From NCBI RefSeq assembly GCF_000949295.1, contig NZ_JXYS01000073.1, positions 1 through 49,113 of the forward strand: 49,113 nt of DNA. The letters run 5' to 3'. Origin of the DNA: Acidithrix ferrooxidans. GTDB lineage: Bacteria > Actinomycetota > Acidimicrobiia > Acidimicrobiales > Acidimicrobiaceae. How positions within the stretch are numbered: the stretch's first letter is position 1; each line of letters opens with the position of its first letter. The notes under the pieces are model-generated. The model saw only the letters and a list, made by a program, of their open reading frames with translations, was not told where the DNA came from and searched no databases. The position numbers and the translations under genes were made by a program. Shown piece by piece: positions 41,685-49,113 of the stretch.

Positions 41685-42379
41685 CAGAGGTCAACCTGTT
41701 GGTTCTCAACTGGTATCGCATGGACGCGGATCGCCTCGACTACTGCGACTCTCTTGTCTGCAATGTCTGGAAGCGGTATATCGAGTTCGAACATTCGTAG
41801 CCAAATACTATATAGGATCTCGCGGACAGTATTTGGGTGTCGGTTTAGAATTGCTCCAACCTCGGAATGGGTGGCGGGTTCGAGTCGCCCCCGGCTTATT
41901 GGTCGATAGTATTCGGTCAGAACGCGCACTTGGATCTCGCTCAGCTCTAACTTGAATCGTTGAGTTGGCGGATCACTCGATGGAACGTCTGCTTTTGATG
42001 GATAAGAGAACCGTCCTGCAACGTTTAGGACCCAAGGAGCATTTGTTCCGTGGATAATAACGTCGAACTTTGGTTCACGAGGACTAAACCCCTCGCCAAT
42101 TGGAACCTGTCTTTCAATTGCTCCAGTTCTGACAACCAAAGCACGATTGCCTTGTTCATCATTTGCTTCGATGTAGATCCTGCGGTCGCTAACAAAGAGA
42201 TGGCCAGCAACTCGTGGCACCGTACGATCAGGTAGGGGAGCGTATCCAAAACGTATCTGACATTCGCTTGATCTTCCAAAGGCGACTCGGCTACCAGCAT
42301 AAATAGTTACAGAATCAACTCCATGGGGAGCTTGAAAAATTACACCTGCTGTTGTATCGGTTTTAGGTCCATTGTTCAC
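41684..42379 (-). CDS. FHA-domain protein with C-terminal helix-turn-helix-like region
   Basis: A 231-residue protein. The FHA phosphothreonine-binding domain covers about residues 20-120: GSRVAFGRSSECQIRFG has the conserved G-R-S, then VAGHLFVSDRRIYIEANDEQGN. The last 90 residues (LELSEIQVRVLTEYYRPISRGRLEPATHSEVGAILNRHPNTVREILYSIWLRMFELDI) look like a winged helix found in actinobacterial FHA proteins. It could thus be a kinase-regulated DNA-binding protein. It is co-transcribed with and coupled to the kinase gene downstream. Confidence 0.85.
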   Translation of the reverse strand: MNNGPKTDTTAGVIFQAPHGVDSVTIYAGSRVAFGRSSECQIRFGYAPLPDRTVPRVAGHLFVSDRRIYIEANDEQGNRALVVRTGAIERQVPIGEGFSPREPKFDVIIHGTNAPWVLNVAGRFSYPSKADVPSSDPPTQRFKLELSEIQVRVLTEYYRPISRGRLEPATHSEVGAILNRHPNTVREILYSIWLRMFELDIPLPDIADKRVAVVEAIRVHAIPVENQQVDL

Positions 42380-42927
42380 TGTGATTGGTATTATACATAC
42401 TCTAAGTGAGGACAGGTATCAACAGATTTGTTATTTCGGAATTTAGATTCAAAAATCTTGACATATGACTTCGGCTCACCTTTGATCTCTGGGGAACTAT
42501 TGCTAATTTATGTGAACTCTTTTTATCATACATGAAGTTCTATTCGTTGGTTGGATCCATGAATACTTCTTCCTATAAGCATCTTATACTGGTATTTAGA
42601 CCTGGTTAAGTTGTGCTTTTGGGAATCTGTTGGCAGGGTTTTTATGAAGTTGTTTTTCCGGACTCTAGAAGAACTACGATTGGATACGAGCAATGATTGT
42701 GTGAAGGTTAGGACCGATTAGATCTGGAACAAGAGTCATTTGAAAGTTGCGCTAGCATTTTTGCAATCCTGCAATAATTTCCTTATTTATTGGCTTAGCG
42801 CAAAAGATTGGTAGTAGATAGCCATGTAATCTTGGTGTTGCTGTAGTCTCAATATATTGCGATCGTTGACGATGTTGATGTAGTGACTGCCATTTCATAA
42901 AATTCGGTCTTCTTAGGAAAAGATGCC
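42380..42927. other. Divergent spacer between the FHA gene and the lipoprotein gene
   Basis: About 550 bases with no supported gene. It must hold promoters for both directions. No clear operator seen. Confidence 0.45.
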
Positions 42928-44550
42928 ATGCCTCTTTCTGTTTTTTTCTCTCGGAGTCGTAGACGTGCGACCGGGCTGATCCTTCTCTTTGTGATTACAT
43001 CTCTCTTGAGTTCATGCGGGATTGCCACAGGAGCAAAGGCAAATTCGATAGCAAGTTCGACTGTATTGACCCTTCAAGGACAGTCACAGGTGCGGTTTGG
43101 GGGCAGTTCAGCCTCTGCCGCGAAATGGATAGCCACCACCATCCTGCCAAAGGGCGTCGATGAGAAGGTCTCGGCTCTTACCTGTATTTCCCCTTCGCTC
43201 TGTCTTGTTGGGGGCAATAGGGGAACTCTCTATGAGTTCAACTCAACTATCAATAAAAGCCAAAGCGTCAGTACCTTCGACAAAAGCGCAGTAACTGGCA
43301 TAAGTTGTTCATTGGAGGGCTTATGCCTAAGCCAGAATGCAGACCGAGGGTTTGTCGTCTTCGATAACACCGGTGGTGTTCTAACCAAGGTGGGTCAAGG
43401 CGTGCTGCCTAGCCCCTTGGGCTCGAATTCGATCTCTTGTTCGGGAGCAGCTAACTGCTTGGGCGTTGATCGATACGGCAGAACCTACATTTTCTCAAGC
43501 GGCATTTGGACCAAGGGAACTAGCCAAAATTTACCAAATAATGCCAAGCGCTATCTTTCTTGTTTTTCTCCTGGATTGTGTCTTTCGATAGATTCGCTCG
43601 GTAATACCCGTGTTTTATCGAACAACGACAAATGGGGCGTTGTAGAAAAGGTTAATCTTCCCAAAGGTACTGTTATCAATGGGCTTTCATGTGCCAACTC
43701 TAGCTTTTGCATGGCTACCGATTCCTCCGGTCAAAGTCTTAGCTTCGTGAATGGCATTTGGTATGGTCCTACCTACATTTCCGGATCGAAGGGAGCTGCA
43801 ATTATGGGGATCTCTTGTTCGAGTCGCAATTTCTGTATCGCGATCGATCGTGGCGGCTTTGTCTATAGATACGCTTTTGGCCGCTGGCACCAAAGGGTCA
43901 GGGTGGACGCTGCCAAGGGCGCCTCGCTTAATGGGGTTACCTGTGTTGGGCCGAACCTTTGCATTCTGATCGACAACAAAGGCAGATCATTTGCAAGTCG
44001 GGTTTTCAACTACTCGCTTTCGACATTGAGTTCTGGTGCATTAGGATCATTCGTTCCTCTAGCAACACGATCATCGTCTTCCCCGGCGCCTTCAATTGAG
44101 ATTTCAAGTGGTGCTGGCGGCGCACCGACTGTTTCCTCAGCGAGTTTTTTAGTCTCGGGCTCTACGGTGATAGGGAATACTACTTCTGATCCCGGAATGC
44201 TTGGAAATATCTTTGCCCTTGACCCTGTCCCTTTCAACTGGATGGAATCAGAATATTGGAAGGTCGACTTGACAACAAGCAGCACTTTGACGCTCACCTA
44301 TGTAACCCCAGACCCATCGTCTGTTCCACTTTTGCAACTCGTTGGCCCTGACATAGCCAATCACGCTATTGCTAGCGCAAGTGGTCTCAACTTTAGTGGC
44401 GTTCCAGATGGCAGCCACATAAGCAGTGCTGGTAGCTATACCTGGAATTTGAAGGAGCCTGGAATCTATGTGATTGCCTTAGGCCTTGGAAATCTCCATG
44501 GAAGCAGCGGACCTTACAAGTTCTCGCTCAAGCTCACGAGCACCATTTAA
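42928..44550 (+). CDS. Lipoprotein with Cys-containing propeller-like repeats
   Basis: A 540-residue exported protein. A basic start (SRSRRRATG) and hydrophobic helix lead to a lipobox, LLSSCG, so it is probably a lipoprotein. From about residue 85 to 355 it has some six repeats of about 45 residues of the form SC(S/A)xxxxC(L/M/I)xxDxxGxxxxFxxGxW, for example ISCSSRNFCIAIDRGGFVYRYAFGRWH. Each repeat has a Cys pair that could be disulfide-bonded, suggesting a small beta-propeller. The C-terminal 130 residues form a separate beta-rich domain (WKVDLTTSSTLTLTYVTP...GIYVIALGLGNL), like pre-peptidase or carbohydrate-binding domains. The function is unknown. Confidence 0.75.
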   Translation: MPLSVFFSRSRRRATGLILLFVITSLLSSCGIATGAKANSIASSTVLTLQGQSQVRFGGSSASAAKWIATTILPKGVDEKVSALTCISPSLCLVGGNRGTLYEFNSTINKSQSVSTFDKSAVTGISCSLEGLCLSQNADRGFVVFDNTGGVLTKVGQGVLPSPLGSNSISCSGAANCLGVDRYGRTYIFSSGIWTKGTSQNLPNNAKRYLSCFSPGLCLSIDSLGNTRVLSNNDKWGVVEKVNLPKGTVINGLSCANSSFCMATDSSGQSLSFVNGIWYGPTYISGSKGAAIMGISCSSRNFCIAIDRGGFVYRYAFGRWHQRVRVDAAKGASLNGVTCVGPNLCILIDNKGRSFASRVFNYSLSTLSSGALGSFVPLATRSSSSPAPSIEISSGAGGAPTVSSASFLVSGSTVIGNTTSDPGMLGNIFALDPVPFNWMESEYWKVDLTTSSTLTLTYVTPDPSSVPLLQLVGPDIANHAIASASGLNFSGVPDGSHISSAGSYTWNLKEPGIYVIALGLGNLHGSSGPYKFSLKLTSTI

Positions 44551-45264
44551 ATAGCACCACTTAGTAGGCGTGTGGTCTTATTATTCGTCATAAGTTGGAG
44601 ATGTCATCGCTTTCATTTTGGCGAGTAGTACCTGAAGAGCGAACGCAGATGACAGACTGGTTTTTCAGGTGGCATGGTCTTCAAATGAGACTCTGAAAGC
44701 TCTACTGGCAGATGAGGCCTATCGGCAGATGAAGCCTATCGTCAGATGAGGTTTATATAAAAGTAATTTATTGTTGTCGCTATGATTGTCGTTTTATCTA
44801 TGGAGTGGCGTCGACCATTTGCTTTTGTCGATTCTGACCAGGTAGTACCCCCCCCTAAATCTCGCACCTAAAAGGATAGAACTGCGTTTTTCTCGAGTGT
44901 TGTGGCCAAAATACCTAGCTTGTCTTTTTTTGGCTTTATGGGTCACCACTGCCTAACTCTTTTTTGTTGGTGGCCTCAGCCTTGTTTGATTGGCTCTATC
45001 TGCCTTTGAGGCGATCGTTCCAGATTGGCCAAGTATTAAGGTGGCTTTGGCTTTGGCGGGGGCTGTCTTTGAGGCGATCGAACCTTGCGTGGCTCACATT
45101 TGTATTTGAGCTTTTGCCTTGTTCTTGTCGCAAGCTCAAAGATGGAAGTTGAAGAATCAGTTGAAGAATCATAGGAGTACGCCTTTAGCAATTCCATGGT
45201 TTTTGTCTCTGTGAGAGCCCTTGGGGCTGTATTGTGGCTCAATGAGTTCGATTCGGAGAGTGAC
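44551..45264. repeat. Spacer with several short tandem repeats
   Basis: GGCAGATGAGGCCTATC at 44707-44723 is repeated at 44724-44740 (one change) and in diverged form at 44741-44757, an exact period of 17. GTTGAAGAATCA is duplicated at 45148-45159 and 45160-45171. TTTGAGGCGATCG occurs at about 45005 and 45068. No gene is supported. Confidence 0.65.
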
Positions 45265-46173
45265 ATGTTATTAGTTGCAAGCGAAAATGGCGGAATTGGC
45301 ATCGATGCCGTGTGGGATTTCATCTCAAATGGGGGAGATCTAATCTCTACTTTGGAGCAAGCATGCAAGGTGGTTGAAGACAACCCCAATGACCATAGTG
45401 TCGGTAGCGGTGGCCTCCCAAACTTGGTTGGTGAGGTAGAGCTCGATGCATCGATAATGGACGGAACTACCAGACAGGCCGGTGCCGTTGCAGGACTTAA
45501 GGGCTTCAAGAATCCAATAACTGTTGCGCGCGGTGTTATGGAACTCTTGCCGCACGTGCTCTTAGTCGGGGAAGGTGCTGCTAAGTTCGCTGATGAGATC
45601 GGCGCCCTTCGAGGTGAGCTTCTTAGCGACGAATCCAAACGAATATGGAGCGAGGGTGTCGCTAAGGTTCCAGCCGAGATCGCATCGGATACTCTAGCGC
45701 GGGCGCGTGCGCTTACCATGGATCCAGAGCGTGCAGTGGGTACAGTAAATTTCTTGGGTCTTGATGGCGATTCAAATATTGCTTCAGCGGTTTCAACTAG
45801 CGGGTGGGCGTGGAAGTGGCCGGGACGTGCCGGCGATACTCCAGTGTTTGGTGCTGGGAACTACTGTGATTCGCGTTATGGCGCGGCGGCTTGTACGGGA
45901 TATGGTGAATTGTCTATAAGGGTTTCTCTAGCGAGAACGATTGTCTCACTTCTGGCTCGCGGAGCCTCACCAATGGAGGCCGGATCGGAAGCTCTTTCAG
46001 ATATCTTCAATCTGGGAGAGCCAGTTGAAAACCTCATCATGCACGTTGTGGTTTTGGACAAGGCCGGAAATCACGCCGGTCTATCGACCCAGCCTTCAAA
46101 GTTTTATGCCTGGCGAGATGAATCGGTTGATTCATGTCAAATAACTCCTCGAATTCAGATAGTTCCGAATTAG
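45265..46173 (+). CDS. Ntn-hydrolase asparaginase / glycosylasparaginase family
   Basis: About 302 residues. I prefer the ATG at 45265, with GGAGAG close before it, because it puts the conserved N-terminus [25 protein letters not shown] at the start; the frame opens 23 codons earlier. Family motifs are [24 protein letters not shown], then the autocleavage site G159-T160 ([10 protein letters not shown]), where Thr becomes the nucleophile, and [39 protein letters not shown]. It removes amino groups from asparagine, isoaspartyl peptides or GlcNAc-Asn. The 'PGRAGD' and 'TG.GE' parts favour the glycosylasparaginase branch. It is a single gene. Confidence 0.86.
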   Translation: MLLVASENGGIGIDAVWDFISNGGDLISTLEQACKVVEDNPNDHSVGSGGLPNLVGEVELDASIMDGTTRQAGAVAGLKGFKNPITVARGVMELLPHVLLVGEGAAKFADEIGALRGELLSDESKRIWSEGVAKVPAEIASDTLARARALTMDPERAVGTVNFLGLDGDSNIASAVSTSGWAWKWPGRAGDTPVFGAGNYCDSRYGAAACTGYGELSIRVSLARTIVSLLARGASPMEAGSEALSDIFNLGEPVENLIMHVVVLDKAGNHAGLSTQPSKFYAWRDESVDSCQITPRIQIVPN

Positions 46174-46516
46174 GAATAGCGTTGAACTGATTCCTTGACG
46201 CCCGTTTTCCCGTTGAAGTTGTTCAATCCATCGAGAATGCGACGGTACATTTTTTAATCGATGGGGACGGATTGGGTTTTTTGATGATGGCTTTTATGTT
46301 GTCCGGGCTCAATTTAGATTCGCCATGTAAACCCAACTAGTTGATCTTAATGAGTTGACTTTATTGGCATTTGTGATTGGGTGAGAGTTAGAAGTTGGGA
46401 TCTGGACACTTGTCACTAATAGACAATAGGTATTGGCAGCATTTGATTTGCCTTTGTACAAGTGGACGACTTTTCGAGGGATTCAACTACGGTATTTTTA
46501 GGAGGTCGACAAAGAG
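46174..46516. other. Spacer before the aldo/keto reductase gene
   Basis: No gene. AGGAGG at about 46500 serves as the ribosome binding site of the next gene. Confidence 0.45.
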
Positions 46517-47485
46517 ATGAAATATGTAAAGCTAGGATCTAGCGGATTAGAAGTATCAAAGATATGTCTAGGTTGTATGAGTTTTGGCGAAGCCAATCGA
46601 GGTTCACACACTTGGACTTTGAACGAGGAGAGTTCCCGCACGATCATCAAGGGCGCACTTGAGGCAGGAATTAACTTCTTCGATACCGCAAATGTCTACT
46701 CGGATGGAACCAGTGAGGAGATTACGGGTCGAGCCTTGGCGGATTTCGCAAATCGAGATGAGGTCGTTATAGCCACTAAGGTTCACGGTCGGATGAGGCC
46801 TGGACCCAATGGAGCGGGCCTTTCACGCAAGGCGATAATGGCCGAGATCGACAATAGTCTTCGTCGTCTAGGAACCGACTATGTCGATCTCTATCAAATT
46901 CATCGACTCGACCATAACACTCCGATTGAAGAGACGATGGAGGCGTTGCATGATGTCTGCAAAGCGGGTAAAGCTCGATACATCGGGGCCTCTTCGATGT
47001 ATGCTTGGGAGTTTTCTAAGATGTTGCATGTCGCAACTCAAAACGGCTGGACAAAGTTTATCTCTATGCAGAACCACTACAACCTCATCTATCGAGAAGA
47101 GGAAAGGGAGATGCTTCCGCTTTGTAAAGACGCTGGAATTGGGGTAATTCCATGGAGCCCACTCGCTCGAGGACGTTTGACTAGACCTGTCAATGAGAGC
47201 ACAGAACGTGCAAATACCGATGAATTCGGAAAGTCGCTCTATAGAGATTATGATAATGAAATTGTAGACCAGGTCGTAGCGATCGCCAATGAAAGAGGCT
47301 CTAAGCCAGCTCAAGTGGCTCTGGCATGGATCCTTTCTAAGTCTGTTGTATCTGCGCCAATTCTCGGAGTGACTAAGTTGACTCAACTTATGGATGCTGT
47401 TGATGCCATTGGCCTAGAACTCTCCCCGACGGAGATCGAGCGCCTCGAGGCGCCATATAAGCCACACGCGATCGCTGGCCATTGA
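46517..47485 (+). CDS. Aldo/keto reductase
   Basis: A 322-residue NADP(H)-dependent TIM-barrel reductase. The catalytic tetrad is complete: D56 and Y61 (FFDTANVYSDGTSEE), K88 (VIATKVHG) and H129 (DLYQIHRLD). The cofactor end reads PILGVTKLTQLMDAV. It is similar to YajO/Tas-type reductases acting on small aldehydes and ketones. It stands alone; the substrate is unknown. Confidence 0.9.
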   Translation: MKYVKLGSSGLEVSKICLGCMSFGEANRGSHTWTLNEESSRTIIKGALEAGINFFDTANVYSDGTSEEITGRALADFANRDEVVIATKVHGRMRPGPNGAGLSRKAIMAEIDNSLRRLGTDYVDLYQIHRLDHNTPIEETMEALHDVCKAGKARYIGASSMYAWEFSKMLHVATQNGWTKFISMQNHYNLIYREEEREMLPLCKDAGIGVIPWSPLARGRLTRPVNESTERANTDEFGKSLYRDYDNEIVDQVVAIANERGSKPAQVALAWILSKSVVSAPILGVTKLTQLMDAVDAIGLELSPTEIERLEAPYKPHAIAGH

Positions 47486-48316
47486 TTCTGCTGGCCATTT
47501 CCATTGGCGGCTAAATCTAATACCAAGAACCTTTTTGGGCTTCATGTGCTGTAACTCATGGAGTCCAATTTCGGCACAATGTGGCGAAAAGGATAAGTAG
47601 CCTTGAGTCAAATTGATCGGAACTTCTAGAAGATCTATTAGCCGTAACGATTTGGACTAGTTCTGCTTTAGCGTTCAATAGTGGGGCTATCCGAAATGAA
47701 TTATCTTTTTACTTTCGATGGCGAACTGCTCTATCGATATGGCATCACTAGCTATTAAGGGTGTTGCCATGTCAATTCGGCAACGCCACTGACCGTAAGC
47801 GACGAGAACTTTAATAGAAATGCATATCCTAAAGATCAAAAGATGGTGTTGCCAAGGCAGAAAGCCCGAGGTATCAAAGGGGGCTGTTGTCTGTGTGATT
47901 TGGACCCATGGTTGAATTGTATCAAATTAGCCAAAATGACGATTCCTAAATTTTGCGACCAGGCAATATGAGATTCGGCCCAAGAACCAACTCAAAGATT
48001 ATCAAAGACAACGCCTCCACGATTGGTTTGGACGGGTTGTGAAATTGCACGTTTAGGAGTCGAATTTATCCAATCGGCATAGCCGTTGGTAGCGCTCAGC
48101 AAAGAGATGTGGTCGAAAGTGAAAGCTGCCACGTGGATTTCTATTGAGTCATCTGATCCACAATGTATGTCTTTATGATTGAATGCTGAGTTGGCCGCTC
48201 GCCCAGAGTTATTGGGGGCTATCCCAATTGCAGGGAGCGGATTGAGGGAGCGAATCCAGGGAGGCTCGATACCCCTTCTGCGAGAGCTTCATGGTAAGAG
48301 TTGGAGTCGATGACCT
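47486..48316. other. Gene-free stretch before the IS630 remnant
   Basis: About 830 bases with no supported gene. The left end of the insertion sequence probably lies in its last 150 bases, but I cannot mark its inverted repeat with confidence because the right end is outside the window. Confidence 0.4.
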
Positions 48317-48427
48317 TTGTTCGATGATGATCCTAGTGTCCCCTCTCATAATTTCCCTGAAACTGAGGAATTAATCCCTTCTAAGGTTGTTCTCCTTGGT
48401 AAGGACATAACCTTGCAAGGGAGAACG

Positions 48428-49113
48428 ATGCAAAGTCACACCGTTTCAGAGGAGCCAAACATTGATGCCAACCAGAGCAAGCCGCCCAAGAAGAGATCTG
48501 GACGACAAGCTTCGGTGGTTCCGCTCAGTCCCAAAGAACGTAGCGAATTAGAAGCAGTGGTAAGAAAGTCCACAGCTCCCATAGGACAGGTGGCAAGGGC
48601 CAGCATTGCCCTATGGAGTAACGAAGGGGTTGGACACCAACGAGATCGCGCAAAGACTTCAGATATCTACAGAGACGGTATGCAAATGGAAGCGGCGTTT
48701 TATCAACTACGGAGTGGAACTTCTCGATGACGCACCGAGAAGTGGAAAACCGAGAAGCATTGATGACGAAAAGATCGCCGAGATTCTAAGGATCACTTTG
48801 GAAGAAGAGCCCCCGCTTGCTACCCAGTGGTCGACGTCTTCAATGTCCAAGCGGATCGGGGTATCACCAGCGAGCATCTCACGTATCTGGAGAACCTTTG
48901 GCCTCAAGCCCCATGTCTTGGGATACTTCAACATCAGTACCGATCCGGCCTTTACCGAAAAGGTCCGCGACATAACTGGGATCTATCTCAATCCCCCTGA
49001 TGCTGCACTGGTACTATGTATTGACGAAAAGACACAGATCCAGGCGTTGGATAGAACCCAGCCACTGCTTCCCATGAGACCTTTTGTTCCAAGAGCGGCA
49101 AACACATGACTAC
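48428..49113 (+). pseudogene. IS630-family transposase, frameshifted at least twice and cut by the window end
   Basis: The start ATG at 48428 has AAGGGAG six bases upstream. The first frame gives [40 protein letters not shown], the normal IS630 lead-in. It must then move to another frame near 48606-48640, which gives [25 protein letters not shown]...[19 protein letters not shown] and the first catalytic Asp in LCIDEKTQIQALDRTQPLLP. That frame stops at 49109, while the next frame carries RQTHDY (49096-49113), the expected continuation. One shift could be programmed as in some IS630 elements, but two shifts mean decay. Confidence 0.78.

Noticed and set aside
1-49113. CRISPR arrays and tRNA or rRNA genes
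   Set aside because: Looked for regularly spaced repeats and for tRNA arm motifs by eye; none found. The tandem repeats seen have no spacers.

Overview
The window reads as chromosomal DNA from an actinobacterium of moderate GC content, with decayed insertion sequences at both ends. My best guess at the group is an Acidimicrobiia-like lineage. This rests on gene content: an F420-type LLM oxidoreductase, a RecQ with a phosphoribosyltransferase-like tail, a Ser/Thr kinase with a C-terminal SH3-like domain beside an FHA protein, and FadR- and TetR-type regulators. No rRNA or marker gene is present, so the taxonomy is inference.

Layout. 1-7100 is accessory and partly decayed: a frameshifted TnpB end, a small PEGA-like membrane protein, a GIY-YIG remnant, a VapBC toxin-antitoxin pair behind a perfect palindrome, a winged-helix-like protein and an archaeal-type AAA ATPase, followed by about 1.2 kb without genes. 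7110-27380 is one dense catabolic island. 27380-34960 holds a SipW-type signal peptidase with its TasA/CalY-like secreted partner, and the RecQ-like helicase, separated by long AT-rich stretches without genes. 34960-49113 has a DHA2 efflux pump with a divergent TetR regulator, an LLM oxidoreductase, the FHA/kinase pair, a Cys-rich repeat lipoprotein, an Ntn asparaginase, an aldo/keto reductase and a broken IS630 transposase.

The catabolic island is the main result. It contains: an ABC sugar importer (substrate-binding protein, two permeases, a detached ATPase); a GH31 glycosidase; an SDR dehydrogenase; an SMP-30 lactonase; an IlvD/Edd dehydratase; a DHDPS-family class I aldolase; an aldehyde dehydrogenase; a split SAF/UxaA-family pair that I read as (2R)-sulfolactate sulfo-lyase SuyAB; and a D-2-hydroxyacid dehydrogenase plus an LDH2-type dehydrogenase. 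The last two are the protein families of the (S)- and (R)-sulfolactate dehydrogenases SlcC and ComC. Together they would form a sulfo-Entner-Doudoroff route from sulfoquinovose to pyruvate and sulfolactaldehyde. The same locus would then oxidise sulfolactaldehyde to sulfolactate, invert its stereochemistry through sulfopyruvate, and split off sulfite. That would put complete breakdown of a C6 sulfosugar to pyruvate plus sulfite in one locus.

A FadR-type (GntR/FCD) regulator sits in the middle of the island. A motif like TGGTAAGACCA recurs in front of most of its transcription units, which suggests one regulon. The main alternative is a non-phosphorylative pathway for ordinary pentoses or uronates. 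The SuyAB-like pair and the two opposite dehydrogenases argue against it. The YicI-like GH31 and the substitution of the usual KDSG aldolase family remain open points.
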